A DNA stretch of 64,000 nucleotides, from NCBI RefSeq assembly GCF_000331735.1, contig NC_020126.1, positions 3,720,001 through 3,784,000 on the forward strand, read 5' to 3'. The notes under the pieces are model-generated. The model did not search any database. It saw only the letters and a list, made by a program, of their open reading frames with translations, and had not been told where the DNA came from. Below, piece by piece: positions 19,117 through 26,419 of the stretch. The stretch is from Myxococcus stipitatus DSM 14675. GTDB lineage: Bacteria > Myxococcota > Myxococcia > Myxococcales > Myxococcaceae. Position numbers and translations under genes: made by a program. How positions within the stretch are numbered: position 1 is the stretch's first letter; each line of letters begins with the position of its first letter.

Positions 19117-19851
19117 ATGTTTCTCTCGCTGGACACCTCGACGTTGACGATGTCGCTGGCCCTGGTGGAGCGCGGGCCGGACGGCGTGCGCGCCGTGGAG
19201 CACCTGGTGGTGCCCCCGCCCGTCAAGCAGAGCGAAGCGCTGCCAGGGGTCGTCGGTGAGTTGCTGGCCCGACACGACACGCGGCTGGCGGACCTGGAGG
19301 GCCTGGTGGTGGGCCTGGGGCCAGGCTCCTTCACGGGCCTGCGCATCGGCCTCGCCACGGTGAAGTCGCTGGCGTACGCGGCGCAGCTCAAGGTGGCGGG
19401 GGCGTCGTCGCTGGCGGCCCTCGCGCTGGAGGGCCCGGAGGATGTTCCGCTCTACTGCCTGGCGGTGGCGCGCAAGGACGACCTGTACCTGGGGGCGTAC
19501 GTCCGGCGCGGCGGGACGGTGGAGGCGCTGGAGCCGGAGACGGCCATGTCGCCCCAGGAAGTGGCGGTGCGGATGGCCGCGGAGCCTCGCGCGGTGGCGC
19601 TGGGGCCGGCGCTGGTGGGCTACCACGCGGCGCTGGTGTCGCACGGTGTCGCCGCCGAGCGGCTCGTCGCTGGGCATGACTTCCCATCGGCGGTGGCGCT
19701 GGCGAGGCTGGCGCGCTTCCCGGAGGAGTTCTCGCTCCAGGCGCTCTTCGCCATGGAGCCGCACTACGTGCGCGCCTCCGAGCCGGAGCGCAATCCGAAG
19801 TTCCCTCCGCTGCCGGGGCCCGCGCCCACGGCGCGCTTGAAGGACGACTGA
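19117..19851 (+). CDS. tsaB: tRNA threonylcarbamoyladenosine biosynthesis protein TsaB
   Basis: 244 residues. TsaB pairs with TsaD and TsaE to put the t6A modification on tRNAs decoding ANN codons. The actin-like fold is recognisable from FLSLDTSTLTMSLAL at the N-terminus and the signature GLGPGSFTGLRIGLATVKSLA (about 66-86). The C-terminal half is variable, as in the family. It begins 9 nt after rlpA and is probably in the same transcript. Confidence 0.94.
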   Translation: MFLSLDTSTLTMSLALVERGPDGVRAVEHLVVPPPVKQSEALPGVVGELLARHDTRLADLEGLVVGLGPGSFTGLRIGLATVKSLAYAAQLKVAGASSLAALALEGPEDVPLYCLAVARKDDLYLGAYVRRGGTVEALEPETAMSPQEVAVRMAAEPRAVALGPALVGYHAALVSHGVAAERLVAGHDFPSAVALARLARFPEEFSLQALFAMEPHYVRASEPERNPKFPPLPGPAPTARLKDD

Positions 19852-19899
19852 AGCGTCGGGCGCAGCCGCGCTCGGGCGATGCACGCACAAGGACGCGTC

Positions 19900-20934
19900 A
19901 TGAAAGACGATTTGCAGATTGCCGTGGTGGGTGCCACCGGCGTGGTGGGTCGCGAAGTGCTGGCCGGACTGTACGCGCGCGATGTGCCCGCGGAGCAGGT
20001 GAGGGCCTTCGGCTCGGAGCGCTCGAAGGGGCTGGAGGTGGAGTACGGCGAGGACTCGCTGGAGGTGGAGCGCGCCACGGCCGAGGCCTTCCGGGGCGTG
20101 GGGCTGGTGCTGCTGGCCACGCCGGGCGAGGTGTCTCGCACGCTGGCTCCCGCGGCGCAGGCGGCGGGGGCGTGGGTGGTGGACGTCAGCCCCGCGTTCC
20201 GTGGCGACGGCAACGTCCCGCTGGTGCTCCCGGGCTTCAACACCGAGTCGCTGAGCACCGTCACGAAGGGCCGTGTGGTGTGCCTGCCGGGCGCGGTCAC
20301 CACGGCCGCAGTGCACGTGGTGGAGCCGCTGCGCCGGGCGTTCGGCGTGGCGCGTGCGCAGGTGACGGCGATGATGGCCGTCTCGAGCGCGGGCGTGCGC
20401 GGCGTGGCGGAATTGGAGAAGCAGACGGCGGACCTGATGTCCGGGCGCGAGCCGGAGCCGCATGCCTTCCCGCACCGCGTGGGCTTCAACCTGGTGCCGC
20501 AGGTGGGCGGCTTCATGGCGGGCTCGCCGTGGACGGAGGAGGAGGCGGGCTGGACGCTGGAGGCCGCGCGGTTGTTCGCGGGCCGAGGCGAGGCCCCCGT
20601 CCTCGCGGGCACGGCGGTGCAGGTGCCCAGCTTCTACGGGCACGGGCTGGTCATCAACGTGCAGCTCAAGAAGGCGGGCCCGGTGGAGCAGGTGAGGGCG
20701 GCGCTGAAGACGTCCCCCTCGCTCAAGGTGCTGGATGCGCCGGGGGAGCGCGTCTACCCCATGCCCATGCTCGTCACGTCGGACCCCGCGGTCCATGTGG
20801 GCCGGGTGCGTGCCTTCCCGCAGTCCCCGGAGTGGGTGACGCTCTTCGCCGCCATCGACAACGCGACCCGAGGGGCCGCGCTCAACCTCGTGGAGACCGG
20901 GTTGAAGCTGGCCGAGCGGGAGCGGGCTCCCTGA
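19900..20934 (+). CDS. Aspartate-semialdehyde dehydrogenase homologue lacking the catalytic cysteine (Usg-like)
   Basis: 344 residues from ATG 19900 (AAGGA 8 nt upstream); an ATG 21 nt earlier lacks a ribosome site. The NADP-binding start IAVVGATGVVGREVL and the dimerisation core (AVSSAGVRGVAELEKQT, GFNLVPQVGGF, VPSFYGHGL with the conserved His) clearly belong to the Asd family. In active enzymes the nucleophile lies in a P-N-C-S/T-T motif; here the same place reads PGAVTT, with Ala instead of Cys. Without it, phosphorylation-coupled oxidation of the semialdehyde should fail. This resembles the Usg-1 paralogues next to asd in some proteobacteria. A true asd is expected elsewhere in the genome. 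The role is unknown. Confidence 0.88.
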   Translation: MKDDLQIAVVGATGVVGREVLAGLYARDVPAEQVRAFGSERSKGLEVEYGEDSLEVERATAEAFRGVGLVLLATPGEVSRTLAPAAQAAGAWVVDVSPAFRGDGNVPLVLPGFNTESLSTVTKGRVVCLPGAVTTAAVHVVEPLRRAFGVARAQVTAMMAVSSAGVRGVAELEKQTADLMSGREPEPHAFPHRVGFNLVPQVGGFMAGSPWTEEEAGWTLEAARLFAGRGEAPVLAGTAVQVPSFYGHGLVINVQLKKAGPVEQVRAALKTSPSLKVLDAPGERVYPMPMLVTSDPAVHVGRVRAFPQSPEWVTLFAAIDNATRGAALNLVETGLKLAERERAP

Positions 20935-21021
20935 CATTTTGGCACTCGGCCCGGGGCGCTCCTGTCTGTTTGGCGCTCCAGGGCTGGGACTTCAGGGCCA
21001 AACGGGCCACGCGAGAAGGTG

Positions 21022-21049
21022 TTGAGTGTGGCCCCCCGCTTGCTAGCGT
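21022..21049 (+). promoter_or_regulatory. Promoter for the MYXO-CTERM operon, near-leaderless
   Basis: TTGAGT (21022-21027), 16-bp spacer, TAGCGT (21044-21049). The start site would fall about 4 nt before the ATG at 21060. No Shine-Dalgarno sequence is visible. Confidence 0.45.
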
Positions 21050-21059
21050 CGGACTACCC

Positions 21060-21962
21060 ATGCGCCACATATTTGTCGTGCTCCTGCTCACCGCATCGAC
21101 CGCCCTGGGGCAGTCCGTGACCTTCACGGGTGCGGCCATCCAGGATGGCGAAATCTCTGTCTCCCTGGACGATTGCGCGAAGAAGATTCCAGTCACCTGG
21201 ACGAAGACGGGCACTTTGTTGTGCGGCGATCTCACCCTGTTCCTGACCAAGGGTTCGTGCTCGGCGGAGGACCCGGGGGCGAGCGGCAACAAGGTTCTCA
21301 AGACCATCAAGCAGTCCGACAGCATCACCACGGAAGCCATCGAGTTGCAGATGAGCGTCGTGCTTGCCGAAGGGGGGCTCACCTGTGCTGCTCAGACGGC
21401 GAATGTCGTCTACAAGCTCTGTGCCTCGACGAAGGTGCAGACCATCTCCACCGGGCTGTGCCCGGACAAGCCGTCGAGCGTTGGCAAGCCTGATGTCAAC
21501 TTCATCCTGGACCCCATTGCGCCCGAGGCGCCGCCGGCTCCCGCGGTGACGGGGCTGGACAGTGCGCTGAGCGTCAGTGTGGCGCCGACCAGTGACACGA
21601 CCCGACTGAAGGTGGAGGTCGTGGAGATGACGCAGGGCGACGATGGCGGCGTCGCCACGCCAGGCGAGGTGGTGCGCTCCAAGGAGCAGGTGACGCCGAA
21701 CAACGTCTTCCGCATGGATGGGCTGGAGAACGGCAAGACGTACGGGGTGCGAGCCATCGCCTTCGACAAGGCGGGCAACCAGGGCAAGGCCTCCGAGCTG
21801 GCGACGGGCGCGCCCATTGCCAGCAACGGTTTCTTTGATGAGTACGTCGACGCGGGCGGCCAGGAGACGGGTGGCTGCGGCGCGGGCGGTGGTGGTCTTG
21901 CTGTGGGCGCCGCGATGGCGGCTCTGGGTTTCTGGCTGACGTCCAGGAGGAAGCAGTCATGA
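21060..21962 (+). CDS. Secreted MYXO-CTERM surface protein with an Fn3-like domain
   Basis: 300 residues. A signal peptide (HIFVVLLLTASTALGQ) is followed by a Cys-containing beta domain (six Cys between residues 37 and 140), then an Fn3-like module (about 160-265, ending DGLENGKTYGVRAIAFDKAGNQG). The C-terminus has the MYXO-CTERM layout: GGCGAGGGG with a single Cys, a hydrophobic helix (LAVGAAMAALGFWL) and a basic end RRKQS. This signal is thought to be processed by a myxosortase and linked to cell-surface lipidation. The stop overlaps the next start as ATGA (21959-21962), so it is made together with the beta-barrel protein. Confidence 0.85.
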   Translation: MRHIFVVLLLTASTALGQSVTFTGAAIQDGEISVSLDDCAKKIPVTWTKTGTLLCGDLTLFLTKGSCSAEDPGASGNKVLKTIKQSDSITTEAIELQMSVVLAEGGLTCAAQTANVVYKLCASTKVQTISTGLCPDKPSSVGKPDVNFILDPIAPEAPPAPAVTGLDSALSVSVAPTSDTTRLKVEVVEMTQGDDGGVATPGEVVRSKEQVTPNNVFRMDGLENGKTYGVRAIAFDKAGNQGKASELATGAPIASNGFFDEYVDAGGQETGGCGAGGGGLAVGAAMAALGFWLTSRRKQS

Positions 21963-22693
21963 GTCGGGCATGGGCGCTGGGTGTGGCCATGATGGTCGCC
22001 GGGTCGCCGGCGTTGGCGCAGGACGTCGTGAGCGAGGTGGAGGCCGAGGACTTCTCCTCGCCGCGTTCGGGGGGAGTCGTCTTCCGGCTGGGCGGCTACA
22101 AGCCCCGCGTGGACACGGAGAAGGGGCTCACGGAGGGGCGGACTCCGTACAAGGACACCTTCGGTGACTCCTCGCTGCTGCTTGTCGAGGTCGAGCTTCA
22201 GCACTTCTTCTACCAAGGCATCGGCACCGCGGGCGTGGGTGTGTCCGCGGGCTACGGTGAGAAGTACGCGAACGCGAAGCTGGAGGAGGGCGGTGACGCC
22301 GCGGAGAAGACGGCGCTCAAGGTGATTCCGCTGGGCCTCAACGCCTTCTACAAGTTCGACTACGCGGCCTTCGAGTGGGGCATCCCCCTGGTGCCGTACG
22401 GCAAGCTGGGCCTCATCTACACGCCGTGGTGGGTGACGAAGGGCGACGACACCGAGGTCTCTCAAGGCCGCAAGGGCAGCGGCGGCAAGTGGGGTTGGGG
22501 CGCGACGGCTGGCGTGTCGTTCCTGCTGGATGTGCTGCAGCCGCGCTTCGCGCGCGACTTCGACTCCGGGCTGGGCGTCAACCACAGCTACCTCTTCGCC
22601 GAGTACACCTACGCGGATGTGGACAATTTCGGCGGGAAGGGCCTCGTGCTCTCCAGCCGACGCTGGATGTTTGGACTCGCGCTGGACTATTAG
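21959..22693 (+). CDS. Predicted outer-membrane beta-barrel protein
   Basis: 244 residues. A signal peptide ends ALAQD. The rest alternates hydrophobic and polar residues with many Gly, Tyr and Phe, for example VVFRLGGYKPRV, LLLVEVELQHFFY, GVGVSAGYG and YLFAEYTYADVD, and the protein ends in WMFGLALDY with a terminal aromatic, as expected for a barrel recognised by BamA. About eight to ten strands could be drawn. It overlaps the upstream MYXO-CTERM gene by 4 nt and is 6 nt from the next gene. It may anchor or export its neighbour; no specific family was recognised. Confidence 0.75.
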   Translation: MSRAWALGVAMMVAGSPALAQDVVSEVEAEDFSSPRSGGVVFRLGGYKPRVDTEKGLTEGRTPYKDTFGDSSLLLVEVELQHFFYQGIGTAGVGVSAGYGEKYANAKLEEGGDAAEKTALKVIPLGLNAFYKFDYAAFEWGIPLVPYGKLGLIYTPWWVTKGDDTEVSQGRKGSGGKWGWGATAGVSFLLDVLQPRFARDFDSGLGVNHSYLFAEYTYADVDNFGGKGLVLSSRRWMFGLALDY

Positions 22694-22699
22694 CGGCGG

Positions 22700-24547
22700 A
22701 TGCCGCTTGTCCCGCGCTCTGTCCGTTCCTCCGCCGCGCTCCTCGTCTTGATGGCCGCCGTGGGCCCTTGGGCCTCCGGCTGCCGGCGCGCTGTTCGCGC
22801 CGAGATGGGTGATGACCGCGTGGTGGAGGCGGGTGTTCCCGTCGAGCTGGGCTCACGTGAGGAGGGGGCTCCGGTCCTCTCCTGGGAGCCTGGTGACGGG
22901 ACGCCGTCCGCACGGGGGCCCCGGCTGTCGCATGCGTTCGCGCGCCCGGGTGTCTACTCGGTGCGTGCGCTGCATGAGGGCCAGGAAGTCGGGCGCGTGC
23001 AGCTCACCGTCGTGCCGCGTCCGCTCTTGAGGGCAGTGCCCGCGGAGGCGCAGACGGTGCTGTGGATGCCCACGCTGCGGGGCAACATGGAAGCGCTGGT
23101 GGATTTCTACGAGCGGCTCGTGGGCCCCGAGGAGTCCGAGAACGCGCTGCGAGATGCTCCGCTGGTGGCGCTGGTGCTGGAGAGCCTGGCGCAGAGCTCC
23201 GGTGTCGTGGACCCGGAGGAAGGCTTTGGCCTCTTCCTGCTGCCGGCGTTCGATGGCGTGGTGGCGTTGCTTGGCGTGACGGAGCCCGAGGCCGCGATGC
23301 AGGCGGTGGCTCAAGAGCTGGAGAGCTCCGGGCATCAAGTCTCGCCGACGGGGGACGGGGCCATGCGCGTGGTTCCCGCGGACTCGGGCGAGCCGATGCT
23401 GTTGTTCGTCGACCGGGGCTACCTCTACCTGGCGATTCCCGACTCGGACAGTGGCGAGCTGGAGGCGGGCGAGCCGGTGTCGGTGTTGGCCGTGGAGCCC
23501 GCGGTCGCGGATGTCGAGGTGGCTCGAGGTGCGGTGCGGGGCCTGGAGGGCCCTGGGCTCTCCGAGTCCGCGCTGTACCAGGAGCTCCGCGCGAAGGTCG
23601 CGGAGGGCCATGTCCATCTCTACTCGAGCGCGCTGAAGGGTGGGGCGGAGGCAGGGGAGAAGGAGTCGCCGGTGCGAGGCTTCATGGCCTCGCTGGCGGT
23701 CCAGTCCGAGCGCATGACGCTGGATGGATTCCTCGCGTCCTCGAGGCCGCTGTTCCATGGCGCGAATGCACCCGCGTCGGCGCTCCTGGCGGACAGCGCG
23801 CTGGGGCCCGTGGCCGCCGCGCAGCTCTCGGTTCCTCCCGAGGAGCTGGCGAAGCTGGTGTTCGGTGCTCCGGGCTCTCCGCTGCGGGAGCGCGTGGTGG
23901 AGCGGTGGCGCTCGCGCGGGTTGGACCCGGAGGCCCTGCTGAAGGCCCTGCGGGGCGATGTGGCGGTGCTCGTGTACTTCGACGCGCCGGGGTTCCTGAA
24001 GAGTTTCGTCCAGAACCACCGGCCGGAGCCTCGAGGGACGGTGTTGATTGACGCGGGGCTCACGTCGGCGGAGCCCGTGCTGAGGCTGCTCGATGAGCAC
24101 CTCGATGGTTCGCTGCTGCGCTTCCGTGCGGAGAACGTCCCGGGTGGGAAGATGTACCGGACGATGCTCCGAGGCTTCCCCGTGCAGCTCCTGGTGGGGG
24201 CTCAGCGTGCGACGTTGCTCGCGGGAGAGCCGCTGGACGGGCGGCCTCGCGGCGACGTGGGCCGAGCCCTTCGCGAGCGCCTGGGTGGCGAGGCCTTTGG
24301 CGCGGGGCACCAGTCGCTGATGGCGGACCTGGGACAGCTTCGCGCGGACCTGGATGCGCAGCACGCCGTGCCGGGAGTGACCGCGGAGCGGCTGGCTTCG
24401 GCGCAGGGGCTCGTGAAGGCGGTGCTGGAGCGCTTCCTCCCGTTGGACTCGGCCTTCATGGACTTCTCACTTGCGGAGGGCGGTGCGCGGCTGAAGGGAG
24501 GCCTGCGCCTGCGCGAGGGGGCTCGAGGCGGGCAGGGGTGGCGATGA
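22700..24547 (+). CDS. Large lipoprotein with a PKD-like N-terminal domain
   Basis: 615 residues. A hydrophobic signal ends GPWASGC (lipid Cys near residue 28). Residues about 55-105 resemble a PKD domain: WEPGDGT, then LSHAFARPGVYSVRAL. The remaining 500 residues are alpha/beta, Ala/Leu/Glu-rich without low-complexity stretches, and no catalytic motif was recognised; there is a distant look of DUF3352-type periplasmic proteins (a start with VPAEAQTVLWMPTL). It is translationally coupled to the MoaD-MoaE fusion by an ATGA overlap (24544-24547). Probably sits in the periplasm or on the surface with its two upstream partners. Confidence 0.7.
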   Translation: MPLVPRSVRSSAALLVLMAAVGPWASGCRRAVRAEMGDDRVVEAGVPVELGSREEGAPVLSWEPGDGTPSARGPRLSHAFARPGVYSVRALHEGQEVGRVQLTVVPRPLLRAVPAEAQTVLWMPTLRGNMEALVDFYERLVGPEESENALRDAPLVALVLESLAQSSGVVDPEEGFGLFLLPAFDGVVALLGVTEPEAAMQAVAQELESSGHQVSPTGDGAMRVVPADSGEPMLLFVDRGYLYLAIPDSDSGELEAGEPVSVLAVEPAVADVEVARGAVRGLEGPGLSESALYQELRAKVAEGHVHLYSSALKGGAEAGEKESPVRGFMASLAVQSERMTLDGFLASSRPLFHGANAPASALLADSALGPVAAAQLSVPPEELAKLVFGAPGSPLRERVVERWRSRGLDPEALLKALRGDVAVLVYFDAPGFLKSFVQNHRPEPRGTVLIDAGLTSAEPVLRLLDEHLDGSLLRFRAENVPGGKMYRTMLRGFPVQLLVGAQRATLLAGEPLDGRPRGDVGRALRERLGGEAFGAGHQSLMADLGQLRADLDAQHAVPGVTAERLASAQGLVKAVLERFLPLDSAFMDFSLAEGGARLKGGLRLREGARGGQGWR

Positions 24548-25218
24548 GCTCCGGGGGCTCCATCACAGTGCTCTACTTCGCCGCGGCCCGTGAGCGCGTG
24601 GGGCTGGCGCGAGAGTCCTTTCCGCTTCCGGAGGGCGCGACGGTGCGCGAGGTCCTGCGACTGCTCTCTGTCGCGCATCCCGGGTTGGAGCCGTTGCTGC
24701 CGCACCTGCGCGTGGCGGTGGACCAGGAGTTCGTGGGCGTGGATGCGCCGGTTCGTCCGGGGGCGGAGGTGGCGTTGATTCCTCCCGTGGCGGGAGGCTC
24801 ACCGGGATTGTTCCGGGTGGTGGACCGGCCGCTTCGGTTGGAGGAGGTGGTGGAGGCGGTGGGCGGCGAGTCGTATGGCGGGCTCGTCACCTTCAGTGGC
24901 TCCGTGCGCAACCAGACGAAGGGGCGGCGGGTGTTGCGGCTGGAGTACGAGGCCTACGCGCCGATGGCGGAGAAGAAGCTGGCGGAGATTGGCGCGGAGG
25001 TCGCCACGCTGTGGCCGGGTGTCCGGCTGGCGGTGGTCCACCGTGTGGGCACGCTGGTTCCGGGAGAGCTGGCGGTGGTCATCGCCACCGCGTCGCCTCA
25101 TCGCCGGGAAGCGTTCCGAGGTTGTGAGTACACCATCGAGCGGCTCAAGCAGGACGTGCCCATCTGGAAGAAGGAGTTCTTCGAGGATGGGGAGGTTTGG
25201 GTCGGGCTCGGGCCCTGA
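24544..25218 (+). CDS. MoaD-MoaE fusion, molybdopterin synthase
   Basis: 224 residues from the ATG that overlaps the previous stop (a GTG two codons upstream is possible). Residues 1-85 are MoaD, the ubiquitin-like sulphur carrier: ITVLYFAAARERVG, ending in the activated Gly-Gly (VAGG, 84-85). Residues about 88-224 are MoaE, the large subunit: GGLVTFSGSVRNQTKGR, LEYEAYAPMAEKKL, and SPHRREAF...VPIWKKE with the catalytic Lys and Arg residues. Together they convert precursor Z to molybdopterin. MoaD normally needs a free C-terminal glycine thiocarboxylate; here Gly-Gly is internal, followed by Ser-Pro-Gly. The mycobacterial MoaX fusion is cleaved at this point after translation, and the same may occur here. 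Confidence 0.93.
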   Translation: MSSGGSITVLYFAAARERVGLARESFPLPEGATVREVLRLLSVAHPGLEPLLPHLRVAVDQEFVGVDAPVRPGAEVALIPPVAGGSPGLFRVVDRPLRLEEVVEAVGGESYGGLVTFSGSVRNQTKGRRVLRLEYEAYAPMAEKKLAEIGAEVATLWPGVRLAVVHRVGTLVPGELAVVIATASPHRREAFRGCEYTIERLKQDVPIWKKEFFEDGEVWVGLGP

Positions 25219-25237
25219 TGGGGCGGCGACGCGCTGC

Positions 25238-25543
25238 TCAACCTTCCGCCAGGCGCTGCTCTTCCTCGTGCAGCCACTCTTCGAACGACGTGCGTTGGAG
25301 CTCCGCGTATTCGGAATCCTTCACCCGGATGTCCGCATCGGCGAGGGAGTGCCAGGCGACTTCGTCCACCTTGTCGCTGACCTCCGGTGATTGGGTGATT
25401 CGCCGTGAGAGCGAGATCGCATCGTCGGTCCACACTCGCAGGTCGGGTTTGGTTCTCGGATCTCGAGCCAACAGGGCTCGCATCTCGCGGAGAACCGCGG
25501 CCCACTGCTCTGTCACCTCATCTCGCGTGGTCGCGGTGGACAC
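25238..25543 (-). CDS. Small hypothetical protein
   Basis: 101 residues from a GTG at 25543; the frame is open further upstream, but those residues are the out-of-frame image of the next gene. The protein is acidic and helical (VTEQWAAVLREMRALLARDP, EWLHEEEQRLAEG), with no signal peptide, TM helix or Cys. No family was recognised. It lies 26 nt downstream of the membrane protein gene at 25570-26244 and probably shares its transcript. Its start is uncertain because only a distant AGGAG is seen. Confidence 0.55.
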   Translation of the reverse strand: MSTATTRDEVTEQWAAVLREMRALLARDPRTKPDLRVWTDDAISLSRRITQSPEVSDKVDEVAWHSLADADIRVKDSEYAELQRTSFEEWLHEEEQRLAEG

Positions 25544-25569
25544 AGGTTGGAGAACTCCTGGAGGACTGC

Positions 25570-26244
25570 CTAGCGGACTCGGAAGCTCGCGGGGACGTGG
25601 ACCTCGGGGCCTCCGTCGGTTTGTTGCTGGGCTCGCTCCGTGTCGGTGATGGGGCGCATGGGGGTGTCGAGTCCCATGGCCTTGCGGCGCTCGGCTTCCT
25701 TGTCCGCGGCTTGTTGCAGGGCTCGGGCGTTGGATTCGGCCGCGCGCTCGGGGGTAGGACCCGCGAGGAGGAACCCGATGGGCAGGCTCAGGAAGAGCAG
25801 GGCGACGATGGCCAACCAGCCCATGTCCTTCCACTGGAGGGGACCCACGCGTTCCTTGACGACGGACGACTGGACGACCAGCGAGAGCTGACCTTCCGTG
25901 AGCCGCAGGGTCATGCCCTCGCCGAGTACCAGGGAGGTCCGGCCTTGGTCCTGGACGAGCTGCTCCGAGGGGACGGCGGCGAAGCTGGCTCCGCGCGCCT
26001 TGCGTTCGGCTTGGACCTTGGGTGGGAGGTGGATGCGCCAGCCGCCCGGGGTGCGCTCGGCCATGAGGAAGGGTTCCTCGGGCAGCGTGAAGCCGTAGAG
26101 CGGGAGGGGCGCGTGCTCATCGGGCGCGGCGAGCACCTTCTCGCGCTCCGGGCCGTAGCTCCAGGCCTCGGCGAGGTTCTCGCCCCAGTACAACTCGAAG
26201 TACAGCCCGCCGTCCGCCTTGGTGCTCATCTCACGAGTCAGCAT
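25570..26244 (-). CDS. Hypothetical bitopic membrane protein
   Basis: 224 residues from ATG 26244 (AGGA close upstream); ATG 26229 is an equally likely start. The N-terminal ~135 residues are beta-rich and soluble (GGLYFELYWGENLAEAWSYGPER, GWRIHLPPKV, GMTLRLTEGQLSLVVQSS). One TM helix follows (WLAIVALLFLSLPIGFLLAG), then a charged region with an Ala/Glu helix and a Pro/Arg end. The positive-inside rule is not decisive. No family was recognised. It is downstream of the M50 protease, 175 nt from its stop. Confidence 0.65.
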   Translation of the reverse strand: MLTREMSTKADGGLYFELYWGENLAEAWSYGPEREKVLAAPDEHAPLPLYGFTLPEEPFLMAERTPGGWRIHLPPKVQAERKARGASFAAVPSEQLVQDQGRTSLVLGEGMTLRLTEGQLSLVVQSSVVKERVGPLQWKDMGWLAIVALLFLSLPIGFLLAGPTPERAAESNARALQQAADKEAERRKAMGLDTPMRPITDTERAQQQTDGGPEVHVPASFRVR

Positions 26245-26419
26245 ATGCGTCCTGGTGGCTCCTGGCCTCGGCAACTCGCTTGGAAGCCCACGGGTGGACA
26301 CAGCCGTGCCCGCCCGCTCTCCGGACAACCTGGGGCCGACGCAGGTTCCGAGAACAGGTAACGAGGAGCCAGGGGCTGCGCTCGATGGGGTCGTGCGCGA
26401 GGGACCGAGGGGGGCCCTG

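Noticed and set aside
26327..26347. AACCTG/CAGGTT inverted repeat in the gap before the membrane protein gene at 25570
   Set aside because: Only 6-bp arms, 9-nt spacer and no other regulatory context.
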